Assembly (NCBI GenBank): GCA_021777035.1
Contig: JAIQZR010000133.1
Location: 1-59,179, forward strand
DNA from: Candidatus Scalindua sp.
GTDB taxonomy: Bacteria; Planctomycetota; Brocadiia; Brocadiales; Scalinduaceae
Direction of reading: 5' to 3'
Length of the DNA: 59,179 bases
A model generated the notes under the pieces. That model was not told the origin of the DNA. It was given only the letters and a program-made list of their open reading frames with translations, and made no database searches. Shown one piece after another: positions 27,222 to 36,406 of this stretch. Within the stretch, counting starts at the first letter, position 1; the number at the start of each line of letters is the position of its first letter. A program made the position numbers and the translations under genes.

Positions 27222-27429
27222 AAAAAAAGTCAGTAGCGTCCGGTTAGTTTTTTGCACGTAAGACGTAGGGCAATCCTTCCCGCCCGTACCGAACTGGCAC
27301 GTTCGGGCGGGTAGGTTTGCTTTTGTACATTAATCGCAAGGCTAAAGCCTCACCCTACGTCTCTTCAGACAGTTCGGGTATAAAAAACGGTACACGCAAA
27401 AAACTAACCGGATGCTACTGAAAAAAAGT
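27222..27429. mobile_element. MITE with 25-bp inverted ends and 9-bp target duplication
   Basis: The element spans 27231-27420. Ends 27231-27255 and 27396-27420 are inverted repeats starting CAGTAGCGTCCGGTTAG and ending CTAACCGGATGCTACTG, with one mismatch. Directly outside are identical 9-bp repeats AAAAAAAGT at 27222-27230 and 27421-27429, a target-site duplication. The interior has no ORF but holds a GC-rich CCCGCCCG/CGGGCGGG hairpin. A 9-bp duplication indicates a DDE transposase acted in trans. It lies just upstream of the M16 peptidase gene. Confidence 0.85.
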
Positions 27430-27492
27430 GAGAATCCATATATACTCCTAATTCACATCGGCAACAAATCAATAGAGAGGAGATTTTGTTTG

Positions 27493-29010
27493 ATGAAGAA
27501 GCTCAGAATGAACGTTTTTATAGTTTCAGTAATACTCTTTTTTTGTGTGAACACCTTTGGCCAAAAGCTGAAGCTTGATGTAAAGGAGCACATACTCGAC
27601 AATGGAATAAAATTATTGATGTTGGAGAAACACGATGTTCCCATTGTCTCACTTCGAATCGTGTACAAGGTCGGTTCTGTAAATGAACATCCGGGGATTA
27701 CAGGCGCATCTCACTTGTTTGAACATATGATGTTTAAAGGTACAGAGATTTTCGGGACTAAAGATTATGATAGCGAAAAACCCCTTCTGGCAATAGAGGA
27801 AGAACTCGTTTCTGGTATAGCTATTGAAAAGTCTAAGGGAAATGAAACCGATAATGAAAAACTTAAACAATTACAGGAGGAATTGGAAGAGGTATGGAAA
27901 AAACAGAAGGATTTGATCGTTAAAGATGAAATGTGGTCTATTTATCTCAAGAATGGCGCTACAGGACTTAATGCATCAACAGGGAATGATGCAACATATT
28001 ATTACTGTAACCTGCCGGCGAACAGGCTTGAATTGTGGGCATTTATGGAGTCTGATCGTATGAAAAATCTCGTTTTGAGAGAGTTTTATTCCGAAAGGGA
28101 TGTTGTGATGGAAGAGAGACGTCTTCGCACAGAAAACAGCCCATTTGGATTGCTAATAGAGCAACTAAATGCCGCCACTTATACGGCCCATCCTTATGGC
28201 TGGCCTGTTATAGGCTGGATGTCAGATATTGAAAATATGAAAAAGGCGAATGTGGCCAAATATTTTGAACAATACTATTCGCCGAATAATGCGGTTATAG
28301 TAGTTGTCGGGGACATAAATCCTGATGAAGTTGTTTCTCTTATTGAAAAGCACTTTGGCGATATTCAACGCCAGCCTCCACCGCCAGAGGTTACGACTGT
28401 AGAACCCGAGCAAAGAGGAGAGCGTAGGGTTTATGTGGAATATGATGCCAATCCCGTATTATCTATTGCTTACCATAAGCCTGCAGTTGGTCACCCCGAC
28501 CAATATGTATTTGATGTTATCTCAGCGATTCTTTCAAATGGAAGAACTTCAAGGCTGTATAAAAGTCTGATAGAAGAGAAACGCATTGCCGTAATGGCCC
28601 ACGCGTATGGTGGAGCATCTAAATATGCAGACACATTTATCTTCTTCTCTTCGCCACGACATCCTCATACAGCAGAAGAGGTTGAGGAAGCAATATACGA
28701 AGAGCTGGAAAATCTGAAGACAACTCCTGTGACTGGTCATGAATTGCAGAAAATTAAGAACCAATTAGAAGCCGGTTTCATAAGGAGTCTGGAGTCTGCA
28801 TCAGGACTGGCAAGTGAAATATCTTCATACGAAGCAATTTCAGGATGGAGATATATTAATACGCTTGTTGAAAAAACAGTGGCTGTGACTCCGGAGGACA
28901 TTATGCGTGTTGCAAAAAAATATTTTACGAAGACCAACAGAACGGTAGCAACCTTAGTGAATAATGAAAAGAAAGGAAATGGAGCAGCTCATGAAAACAA
29001 AGAAAATTGA
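27493..29010 (+). CDS. M16-family metallopeptidase (catalytic-type)
   Basis: 505 residues from the ATG at 27493, which follows GAGAGGAG; a longer frame would begin inside the MITE. A signal peptide covers about residues 1-23. The inverted zinc motif HLFEH (HxxEH) is at residues 74-78, and the distal Glu lies in the ERDVVMEERR segment. A lysine- and glutamate-rich insertion follows the zinc motif (about 100-145). In the M16B family, such proteins pair with an inactive homologue, which here is the next gene (start overlaps this one). Likely a periplasmic peptidase; substrate unknown. Confidence 0.88.
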   Translation: MKKLRMNVFIVSVILFFCVNTFGQKLKLDVKEHILDNGIKLLMLEKHDVPIVSLRIVYKVGSVNEHPGITGASHLFEHMMFKGTEIFGTKDYDSEKPLLAIEEELVSGIAIEKSKGNETDNEKLKQLQEELEEVWKKQKDLIVKDEMWSIYLKNGATGLNASTGNDATYYYCNLPANRLELWAFMESDRMKNLVLREFYSERDVVMEERRLRTENSPFGLLIEQLNAATYTAHPYGWPVIGWMSDIENMKKANVAKYFEQYYSPNNAVIVVVGDINPDEVVSLIEKHFGDIQRQPPPPEVTTVEPEQRGERRVYVEYDANPVLSIAYHKPAVGHPDQYVFDVISAILSNGRTSRLYKSLIEEKRIAVMAHAYGGASKYADTFIFFSSPRHPHTAEEVEEAIYEELENLKTTPVTGHELQKIKNQLEAGFIRSLESASGLASEISSYEAISGWRYINTLVEKTVAVTPEDIMRVAKKYFTKTNRTVATLVNNEKKGNGAAHENKEN

Positions 29011-30529
29011 TTTTTCACTAAATCGCCTGTTTGTTTTGATTCTCATATTGGCGTGTTTCTCTACTGGGCATACAAAAAAACTTTTTGCGTACGATGAACA
29101 TAGCGGGCAGGCAATTGAGCCTGTTATGACTGCGCCGCAATCTGAAGGAGCAAAGATAGTCTCTAAATTTGAATACGAACCAATTGAGTTTATTCCGCCA
29201 AAGCCTGAAAGATTGGTTTTGGACAATGGCATGGTTCTCTATCTTCTTGAAGACCATGAGTTGCCTCTATTTAATATTTCTGCCAATTTCAGGACAGGTG
29301 CCGTTTATGAGCCTGGAGAAAAAGCAGGACTTGCGAATCTGGTTGGCAGCGTAATGAGAAGAGGCGGTACAAAATCAAGAACTCCGGAACAGATGAATGA
29401 AGAGTTGGAATTTATTGCTGCATCTGTTGAGACGGGGATTAGTAGAGAATCAGGTAGCGCATCCCTCACAACAATGAAGAAGGATATTGACAAAGGTCTG
29501 GAGGTTTTTGCGGATGTTTTGATGAATCCAGCTTTTCCGGAGGATATGATCAGGAAGGAAAAAGATGAAATTCTGGAAGATATCCGAAGGGAAAATGATA
29601 CTCCCGGAAAGATCATTTTCAGAGAATTTAGGAAACTAATGTATAGGGCAGATCATCCGTACAGCAGAAAAATAATAGGGGATAAAGATACCGTGGAAAA
29701 TATAACCAGGGACGACATGGTTGCTTTCCATAAAAAGTACTTTTGCCCGAACAACGTTATTATGGGTATATCCGGTGATTTTGATACTCAGGAAATACTA
29801 AAAAAGTTAAAGGTAGTTTTTGCAGATTGGAAAAAGAGAGAGATAGATTTTTCGGAAGTTCCTGCAGTTGAGAAAAAATTTGAAAGGTCTGTAAACTATA
29901 TCTACAAAGATGTAAACCAGGCTAGTGTGGTTTTTGGTCACATAGGCATCAACCGGTTAAATAAAGACTATTTCCCTATCAAGATAATGAACTTTATCCT
30001 TGGGGGTGGAAGCTTTACTTCAAGAATACCAAGTAAAGTCCGTTCAGACGAAGGGTTGGCATATTCGGCGTACAGTGGATTTCATACGCCAAGAGACCTT
30101 GGTTTCTTCTTCGCATCGTGCCAGACGAAGAGTGAGTCTACCGTAAAAGCAATAAACTTTGCCCTGGACGAGGTAAGGAAAATCAGGGAAGAATACGTTA
30201 ATGATGATGAATTAGAGTTAGCAAAGGATACCTATATAAACCAGTTTATCTTTAAATTTACATCAAGTGCAAGCATTGTTGGTCAAATGGTGGGGATAGA
30301 ATATGAAGGCTTGCCATTAGACTATCTTGATACCTATGTAGATAAAATAACGGTTGTTACCAAAGAAGATATAGCTCGTGTGGCAAAAGAGTATTTACAT
30401 CCCGATGATATCAAATTACTCGTTATTGGCGATATGGAACAATTTGATAAACCGTTGTCTGAATTTGGAAAAGTAAATACTATTGAGTTGGAAAATGAAC
30501 AGGAGAGTCAGGGGGAAGAAGATAAATAA
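28991..30529 (+). CDS. M16-family peptidase-like protein, non-catalytic partner
   Basis: 512 residues from the ATG at 28991, near GGAGCAGCTC; an alternative start at 28964 lies inside the upstream gene. A signal peptide is present. The M16 fold is clear (EDHELPLFNISANFRTGAVYEPGEKAGLANL), but HxxEH is replaced by GLANL, so no zinc site remains. Active/inactive M16 pairs assemble as heterodimers, as in PqqFG and mitochondrial MPP. The gene overlaps the catalytic homologue by 20 bases, which fits one complex. A terminator follows. Confidence 0.88.
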   Translation: MKTKKIDFSLNRLFVLILILACFSTGHTKKLFAYDEHSGQAIEPVMTAPQSEGAKIVSKFEYEPIEFIPPKPERLVLDNGMVLYLLEDHELPLFNISANFRTGAVYEPGEKAGLANLVGSVMRRGGTKSRTPEQMNEELEFIAASVETGISRESGSASLTTMKKDIDKGLEVFADVLMNPAFPEDMIRKEKDEILEDIRRENDTPGKIIFREFRKLMYRADHPYSRKIIGDKDTVENITRDDMVAFHKKYFCPNNVIMGISGDFDTQEILKKLKVVFADWKKREIDFSEVPAVEKKFERSVNYIYKDVNQASVVFGHIGINRLNKDYFPIKIMNFILGGGSFTSRIPSKVRSDEGLAYSAYSGFHTPRDLGFFFASCQTKSESTVKAINFALDEVRKIREEYVNDDELELAKDTYINQFIFKFTSSASIVGQMVGIEYEGLPLDYLDTYVDKITVVTKEDIARVAKEYLHPDDIKLLVIGDMEQFDKPLSEFGKVNTIELENEQESQGEEDK

Positions 30530-30619
30530 GATACAAGGTAGTTTTAGAAAGTTCTGAAGAGGGCATCGCGGTTTCAGTGCCTGGCTTACCCGGTTGTCAC
30601 TCTCAAGGAGCTACCGAGG

Positions 30620-30652
30620 AAAAGGCACTGGGAAATATTACCAGTGCCTTTT
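30620..30652 (+). terminator. Terminator after the M16 pair
   Basis: AAAAGGCACTGG (30620-30631) pairs with CCAGTGCCTTTT (30641-30652), giving a 12-bp stem with loop and a T-rich 3' side. It can act on both strands, since the next gene is convergent. Confidence 0.8.
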
Positions 30653-30747
30653 CGGAATATCTTGGATGTTGTGGCGAAATTGAGTCAAAACAAAACAATT
30701 CGTGAAGTAGAAGCAGGAGTATAGAAAAAGCATGTGACACCTCTTAG

Positions 30748-31452
30748 TTATTTTAACCATCCTGTAAATTTTGATCTTTCCCATGGATCGTCCATCCAGG
30801 AATTATCTGGCAAAGGAAGATCCATGGCGTCATTCACCGTCAGCCAGCCAGATGGTATATTAAATGCGGAAGTTGTCCCACGCCGGGTAATCCAGGTTAT
30901 TCTTCCGTTCTTTTCGCTTGTTAATGCCACATCCAATGTCAAACGACAATCTTGAGCAACATATTCCAATACTTGCTGGTGATTTCCATCTTTCCATAGT
31001 TGAGGTGCCACTGAGCCGTCAATATCTGCAGGCTTACTAATACCAATAGATTTTGCAGCAGCATTAAGTCCTATCGCAAAACCCTTACCACAGAAAAAAT
31101 GGAACATCATGTCGACATGGTTTAAAGCAAGATGACAACAGTCATCATGTCTTCTTGATTCTTCCGCCAAGATATCAAAGTCAAAACCAAGGCCATTATG
31201 AGTTGCGATTGTGTATCCCTCGTTAGTCTTATCCTGGAGGAGATCGACTAAATTGGATAAATCCTCGACTGTCATTTTCGCTGATGGCTTTCCATCCAAA
31301 TTCTTAGAGTAGAAGACTTCCGCTTCATCTTGATCAGCACACCAAATTGCAGCGCAACTTATTCCTAGTGGACGGTGGTCATGTAGATCTCCAAAGTCCG
31401 GAGGGAGGATTTTGGCAGTTTCAATATCAAAACCTAAGTATTTATGAGCCAT
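30748..31452 (-). CDS. DEDDy 3'-5' exonuclease (DnaQ/PolB-like)
   Basis: 234 residues. Exonuclease motifs are visible: DIET at residues 9-12 (motif I), HNGLGFDFDIL (motif II), and YVAQDCRLTLDVA (motif III, Tyr-x3-Asp) near residue 180. The fold matches predicted stand-alone 3'-5' exonucleases related to the proofreading domain of PolB. No polymerase domain. Role in repair or RNA processing is open. Confidence 0.8.
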   Translation of the reverse strand: MAHKYLGFDIETAKILPPDFGDLHDHRPLGISCAAIWCADQDEAEVFYSKNLDGKPSAKMTVEDLSNLVDLLQDKTNEGYTIATHNGLGFDFDILAEESRRHDDCCHLALNHVDMMFHFFCGKGFAIGLNAAAKSIGISKPADIDGSVAPQLWKDGNHQQVLEYVAQDCRLTLDVALTSEKNGRITWITRRGTTSAFNIPSGWLTVNDAMDLPLPDNSWMDDPWERSKFTGWLK

Positions 31453-31989
31453 AAACTAAACCCCTAACGTTTCTTTTTGAATTTACGATTATATAAATAA
31501 ACAGCGAAGATTTATGTTTTTTTAAGTCTTCGGCAAGATAGTTCATATATTTACATTCCTGTAAAACTAAACATAATTTCATGAAAAGCAACTCCACCAA
31601 CGGATGGTTTTATCTGTGAGAAATGATAATTCGGTAGATCGTGTAAATACAGCGGTATGATAAATTGGTTGATAACTAAAAGCAATAGAAAAAGAGTTTA
31701 AAGATCAGGACACATAGATATTAGCAGGTGGGATCATTGCCCGTCGGGTCAAAGTGGCTTAAAAGAATGGATAAATTATTTGCAAAACTGCCGTGATTAA
31801 ATAATAATGATCTTTTCTATTAGATATTTTTTGCCTGTCACTATTTTAAAACTGAATACAGAGGTTTCTCTTTACACTGTTCAAAAGTGACTAAAATGAG
31901 CTAAATTATTTTTTCTTTAAAATCAGGTTGAACTTATTATATATGAATGAAATGAACTAATAAGATAAGAAAGGAAGGAAGGAATATTT
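31453..31989 (+). other. AT-rich gap before hicB
   Basis: 537 bases, AT-rich, without a recognisable gene, hairpin terminator or repeat. It marks the edge of a patch of small exchangeable modules. The end holds AAGGAAGGAAGG as the hicB ribosome site. Confidence 0.35.
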
Positions 31990-32235
31990 ATGCTAATAGA
32001 ATATATACAAGGAGCATTAGAAAAAGCTGAATATAAACGGCTTGAGGATATGACGTGGTTTGCTGAAATTCCCGGTTATGAAGGAGTCTGGGCAAACGGT
32101 GAGACAGTCGAAAAGTGCAGAAAAGAGCTAATAGGAGTGTTAGAAGAATGGCTACTGCTAAAAGTAAAAGACGGAGACTCTATCCCAATAATAGAAGGCA
32201 TTGAAATGTCTATAAAAGAAGTAACAAATGCCTGA
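31990..32235 (+). CDS. hicB: HicB-family antitoxin
   Basis: 81 residues with the HicB partial RNase-H-like fold: WFAEIPGYEGVWANGETVEKCRKEL, then EEWLLLKVKDGDSIP. It is the antitoxin of the HicAB pair, and neutralises the mRNA-cleaving toxin that follows after 2 bases. No C-terminal DNA-binding helix domain is seen; the protein ends at about residue 81. Confidence 0.85.
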   Translation: MLIEYIQGALEKAEYKRLEDMTWFAEIPGYEGVWANGETVEKCRKELIGVLEEWLLLKVKDGDSIPIIEGIEMSIKEVTNA

Positions 32236-32237
32236 TT

Positions 32238-32441
32238 ATGTCTGACCAAATCTCAAGAAAAGAATTAATAAAGAGGTTCAGAGCCCTTGGATATTCCGGC
32301 CCGTTTTCAGGCGGGAAGCATCAGTTCATGAAAAAAGGCAAAAAGAAGATTCGCATTCCTAATCCTCATAAAAGCAATGATATACATATTAGTTTGGTTA
32401 AAGAGATATTAAGGCAAGCCGGTATAAGTAGTGATGAATGA
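32238..32441 (+). CDS. hicA: HicA-family toxin
   Basis: 67 residues with the double-stranded-RNA-binding-like HicA fold and the catalytic His: SGGKHQFMKKGKKKIRIPNP. Typical HicA length. Order antitoxin-then-toxin is reversed from the classical hicA-hicB order, as happens in many such loci. Confidence 0.85.
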   Translation: MSDQISRKELIKRFRALGYSGPFSGGKHQFMKKGKKKIRIPNPHKSNDIHISLVKEILRQAGISSDE

Positions 32442-32735
32442 AACAGTGTTTGACGAGATTGACACAAACGCGGAGCTTGAAATCCCGAATTATGCTGTAT
32501 AAGCATGAGAAGCAGTTCCGGCTTAAAATGATAATGTTACTGTTATGTTGTGGAAACTGTTAAAAGACCAGAAATAAGATCGCTGCCTGTGGTTTTTTGG
32601 ATAATTGATAAATGAAGCTTTGGCTTATACTCACGTATGAGAGGGGAACTTTGGCGATAATGATTATGCGGTCTTTATTATATTATTGTGAAGCTATTAA
32701 AGACCCAGAAATGGTTTTTTTTTAGAGAAGAACAA
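32442..32735 (+). other. Gap after hicA with an imperfect repeat
   Basis: 294 bases. Two similar stretches, about 32541-32577 and 32677-32712 (GTTAAAAGACCAGAAAT-type and ATTAAAGACCCAGAAAT-type), look like decayed ends of one gene family. No intact gene is visible. Confidence 0.35.
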
Positions 32736-33542
32736 ATGGCTGAAATATCTCTTTTTATCGATGAATATGGAGACCCGCTTGTATTAAATAAACGGGGTAT
32801 GAAAATTACTGATTCAGATACAGACGGCCCAAAATCATTTTATGTTGGAATTTTAATTACACCCAATCCAGATGAAATAAAGCAATCTGTAAATAAAGCT
32901 TTTGTGAATTTAAAAAATAATATTGGAAACAATGAGGATAAACGAACAATTGAAAGGGGATACTTTCATGCTTCTTTTGATTCCCATTTAGCTAAAAGTA
33001 CATTAGCTACAGAACTTTCAACATGTAATTTTTCAGTCAAAATTATTGAATATAATAAGGAAATATTTCCCACTGATAGTAATAGAGCAAAAAAACAGAA
33101 AGAATTTCATTTTCAGGCGTTGTTAACTTCACTATCACCTTTACCAAATGTTTATGAAAAAATAAACCTTATCATTGCTGAAAGATTGGGAAGTATGGAA
33201 AGTTCTGTAAGACCAAATATTATTGACAGATTAACAGATCATTATGATTTTTCCCTAATTGAAACACCTCATCTACCTTACAAAAATTTCCAGTTTAACA
33301 ACATAAAAGTTGAAAAATGTATGACGAAAGAACCTGTTTTACAAGCCATTGATTTCGCTTTATGGGCTAAAAGGATCGATAATTGGCCCACAAAAATGAA
33401 TATTTCATATGATGAATATATTTGCATAAAAAATAGAGGCGGATTAGCAATAGCTGAAAAAAAACGAAGATTGAGTGCGGTAGAGCAGTTAGATTTAACG
33501 AGGTGGTTAGATTCCTTAAGAAAAATGGCGCGTAATTCATAA
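32736..33542 (+). CDS. DUF3800-domain protein
   Basis: 268 residues from the ATG at 32736 (AGAGAAGAAC upstream). FIDEYGD near the N-terminus and QAIDFALWAKRI near the C-terminus are the conserved acidic motifs of DUF3800, an RNase-H-fold family often found in mobile or defence-linked spots. A GTG 48 bases upstream could extend it, but that part looks like the decayed repeat. Function unknown. Confidence 0.75.
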   Translation: MAEISLFIDEYGDPLVLNKRGMKITDSDTDGPKSFYVGILITPNPDEIKQSVNKAFVNLKNNIGNNEDKRTIERGYFHASFDSHLAKSTLATELSTCNFSVKIIEYNKEIFPTDSNRAKKQKEFHFQALLTSLSPLPNVYEKINLIIAERLGSMESSVRPNIIDRLTDHYDFSLIETPHLPYKNFQFNNIKVEKCMTKEPVLQAIDFALWAKRIDNWPTKMNISYDEYICIKNRGGLAIAEKKRRLSAVEQLDLTRWLDSLRKMARNS

Positions 33543-33645
33543 AAAACCTAATTAGTTGTGGCTATGGCACCGCCTGATTTTCATCCAATATGGTAAAAAC
33601 TTGATATTAGTTTATTGAAGGTTGTACATAGGGAGGAGATAATTA

Positions 33646-34080
33646 ATGACAACTTTAGATCTAAAATGAATCGACCTGAATACAGGAATTCCTTGTTTTA
33701 ACGAGAACGAATATGAGTTATGGCAGGAATATGCAAAAGACGTTTTCTCTGAACTTGGTAATGACAAAACAAAAATTACTGAAATGGTTCAAGATGCCTT
33801 GTCCTTATTAACTATTTCAGAACAAAATCTAGAAAACATTAAAAAACAAGAATGGTACAAAAGAATTTGGAAAACAATTACTGGTAAAAATAAAGCGTTG
33901 GCAAAGGAAAATCAGTTAAATCTATTTCGAGTGCAAAAAATAGCTGTATATATGATGAATTTAGCTATATCGAGAGATATGATACTGGCGGAAGCGATAA
34001 GAGATATACATAATAAAATAGTGAGTATACGTTATGACTTGGCGGTGTTTCAGGACACAAGCTTCCCAAAAAATGTCTGA
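33646..34080 (+). pseudogene. Hypothetical gene interrupted by an in-frame TGA at codon 8
   Basis: A GGGAGGAG ribosome site precedes ATG at 33646. The frame reads MTTLDLK, then TGA (33667-33669), then continues open for 137 codons to 34080 with a charged helical protein. Without that stop it would be a 144-codon gene. Internal ATG at 33784 could give a 98-residue product but lacks a ribosome site. Not recognised. A nonsense mutation, sequencing error or recoding are possible. Confidence 0.6.
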
Positions 34081-34124
34081 AATCTCATTTGAAAAAATCT
34101 GGAATAACGAAGAGGATAGTGTAT

Positions 34125-34265
34125 ATGACAAATTATGAACGAGGCAATATTATACTTGTCCCATTTTCCTTTAGTAATCAGGCCACAACAAAAAAACGTC
34201 CAGCCGTTGTCATTAGCTCTAACAGCTATAACAAAAGGTTAAAGTTATACAAGTTTAAAATTTAG
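34125..34265 (+). pseudogene. MazF/PemK-type toxin, truncated
   Basis: 46 codons: NYERGNIILVPFSFSNQ followed by KKRPAVVISSNSYN, the N-terminal part of the MazF fold, and then it stops. Intact MazF/PemK toxins are about 110 residues, so over half is missing. An antitoxin is not evident next to it; the damaged gene just upstream may be an associated protein. The CoaB-like gene follows 9 bases later. Confidence 0.7.
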
Positions 34266-34274
34266 AGATGTTAA

Positions 34275-34955
34275 ATGCCCTTCCTTAAAAAGAAAAATAT
34301 TCTTATTACAGCCGGTTCAACTCGTGGCTATCTGGATGCCGTTCGTTACATAACCAATACCTCAACCGGGAAGCTTGGCAGCGAAATAGCATATGAGGCA
34401 ATGAGTCGTGGTGCGGTTGTTACATACATATACGGTACAGATAGTCTGTTTCCTGTGATTGAAGACCATAATGAGATAAAACCTTCACAGCTTAAGTTAA
34501 TCGAAATTGAAACGAATGATGATCTGGTTAAGGTTATTCGGGAAAAATTGAAGAAAAAGAGATTTGATGCCATTGTTCATGCAATGGCGGTGGCAGATTA
34601 TGTGCCGGCCAAGACGAAACTAGACAAAACTCCTTCAAAAAAGAGAGAATGGTTACTTAAGTTGGTAAAAACGCCAAAGGTTATAGCCATTATCAGGGAC
34701 ATATGGCCGGATGCGTTTCTTGTGGGTTTTAAATTAGAGGTAAACAGGACAAAAGATGATCTGATAAAAACGGCGAAAAGCTTTTTAACAAAAAACAGGG
34801 CCGATATGATTGTGGCAAATGATTACAAAAACATATCCCGCAAACGTCATATTGCGTATATAGTTACCAGGGACAGTAATATATCTAAGCCGTTAAGAGG
34901 CAAAACAGAGATTGCAAAAAATATAATTTCCTGCCTTGAGAATACTCTCAGATAA
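34275..34955 (+). CDS. CoaB-like phosphopantothenoylcysteine synthetase domain protein
   Basis: 226 residues. The CoaB fold is visible: ITAGSTRGYLDAVRYITNTSTGKLG (nucleotide-binding), MAVADYVP, and the KTPKVI...ANDYKNIS region. In bifunctional CoaBC this half joins cysteine to 4'-phosphopantothenate; here it is a stand-alone protein without the CoaC flavin half. Some archaea and bacteria use separate genes. It begins 9 bases after the MazF stump. Confidence 0.78.
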   Translation: MPFLKKKNILITAGSTRGYLDAVRYITNTSTGKLGSEIAYEAMSRGAVVTYIYGTDSLFPVIEDHNEIKPSQLKLIEIETNDDLVKVIREKLKKKRFDAIVHAMAVADYVPAKTKLDKTPSKKREWLLKLVKTPKVIAIIRDIWPDAFLVGFKLEVNRTKDDLIKTAKSFLTKNRADMIVANDYKNISRKRHIAYIVTRDSNISKPLRGKTEIAKNIISCLENTLR

Positions 34956-35081
34956 AGTGTAATCTTGGTTTTTGTTTGACTAAAAGCGTGTTTAAAATAT
35001 AATGAATCTTTTTATATTTTAAATATATACCGTTATGGCTCTGTTATAGAAAGCTTTCCGGTATTAGGGAGTTTTGGTTTA

Positions 35082-36083
35082 ATGGAATGGGACGAAGAGG
35101 CAAGTTTAAGACTTGGGAAAATACCCATTTTTGTACAAAGGATGGCTCGCTCAAAGATTGAAAAATGTGCCAGCGAAAAGGGAAAGAGTATTGTAACCCT
35201 GGAAGACGTTGAAGACGCGAAGGCGGGTTTTATGGGTACCGGAAGTGTTAAAAGTGATAAAGGCGTTATAAATGTAGATCCGTTCTCTCTGGACTCAAAA
35301 GCGGGAGAGGATAAATTTGAAATCCTGAAAAGATCAAAAGAGTATGAAGAGGAAGATGGATATCCGGCGATGTACACTATTGAAATATGCCGTGGAGAAG
35401 ATGTTGAGTGCCCATTTTTGATAGCGGGAATCAAGGGGATTCGTCAGAAAATGAGAGACTGGCTGAGAGAGATAGAGTTCAGCAAAAAGCTGATTAGCAG
35501 GATAGACGGTAAAATCTTGCCTCATCAGAGGTTGAAGATTGCGATAGCCAGTTGTCCGAATTGCTGCTCGATGCCTCAGATCAAGGATTTTGGTGTGCAC
35601 GTTCGAGCGACGGTATCTGTCGATGAAGATTTTGAGTGTAATGGTTGTGGGAATTGTTTGAGGGCTTGCAAAGAAGGTGCGATCAGGATTACCGGAATGT
35701 CAAATGAACAGTCGGAAAACGGGAAAAAGGTTGTTACAATCAATTACGATCGTTGCGTGCATTGCGGCTTATGTGCAGAGGTCTGTCCTACGGGTACCAT
35801 AAAGACAGATAAAAAATGCTTCCGTGTAATGATTGGTGGGAAGCTGGGCAGACATCCTCGGTTTGCGGATGATCTCACCGGTTTTGCAGATGAATCCGAA
35901 GTGCTTAAAGCCCTGGATGTATGTGTAGATGCGTTGTTGAACGAAAAGAAAGAGAAACGTTTTGGGGAACTGGTTAGAAAAATTGGTATTGAAGAATTTA
36001 AAAGAAGGTTAAATGAAAACAGAGATCCTTCACGTGAGCAGATGAGTGATAAAGAGATTGTGCATTCGGAAATGCACAATTAA
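35082..36083 (+). CDS. PCP_red / 4Fe-4S ferredoxin protein
   Basis: 333 residues. An N-terminal WDEEASLRLGKIPIFVQRMARSKIEKCA segment matches the PCP_red domain of protochlorophyllide-reductase-related proteins. Then comes CPNCCSMPQIKDFG, a motif of sulfite/nitrite-reductase-type small domains, and two 4Fe-4S motifs, CNGCGNCLRACKEGAI and CVHCGLCAEVCPTGTI. It is upstream of AhbA/AhbB, so it may pass electrons to tetrapyrrole modification; the substrate is not known. Confidence 0.68.
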   Translation: MEWDEEASLRLGKIPIFVQRMARSKIEKCASEKGKSIVTLEDVEDAKAGFMGTGSVKSDKGVINVDPFSLDSKAGEDKFEILKRSKEYEEEDGYPAMYTIEICRGEDVECPFLIAGIKGIRQKMRDWLREIEFSKKLISRIDGKILPHQRLKIAIASCPNCCSMPQIKDFGVHVRATVSVDEDFECNGCGNCLRACKEGAIRITGMSNEQSENGKKVVTINYDRCVHCGLCAEVCPTGTIKTDKKCFRVMIGGKLGRHPRFADDLTGFADESEVLKALDVCVDALLNEKKEKRFGELVRKIGIEEFKRRLNENRDPSREQMSDKEIVHSEMHN

Positions 36084-36153
36084 GCGCTTAAGGCCAAAAC
36101 GACCAGGATGTTTTGGTGGTATAGTATAAGCTATTGAAAATATTAATAATAAA

Positions 36154-36340
36154 ACTCGAAGCACAAATATAGAAATCCGAAACAAATCAGAAATTCAAAT
36201 TTCTCAATGTCAGAAACAAAAGATAGTTTGTGAGCGGAGATTATTTCCCTCCTGAATGATAGTCGGACAGGTGTTTTGAATTTCTGATTTTGATCATTTG
36301 ATATTGTTTCGAGCTTCGTACTTAGAGTTTCGAATTTGAG
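36154..36340. repeat. Dispersed inverted-repeat element, copy A
   Basis: About 187 bases with long imperfect inverted ends built from CGAAGCAC, CGAAACAA and CAGAAATTCAAA blocks. Copy B is at 38903-39083 with the same order and a perfect 19-bp terminal repeat, so this copy has decayed more. It fills the gap between the PCP_red gene and ahbA. No ORF. Confidence 0.72.
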
Positions 36341-36406
36341 ATAAACTACTAAGTAGATTTAATATAATTTTTTGATTCCCACTTGCGGGTTGAGGTAAAT
36401 AATAAA

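Noticed and set aside
32541-32712. Direct repeats of KLLKDQK-like sequence as a possible small gene
   Set aside because: Frames carry stops directly upstream and show no start; treated as decayed sequence only.
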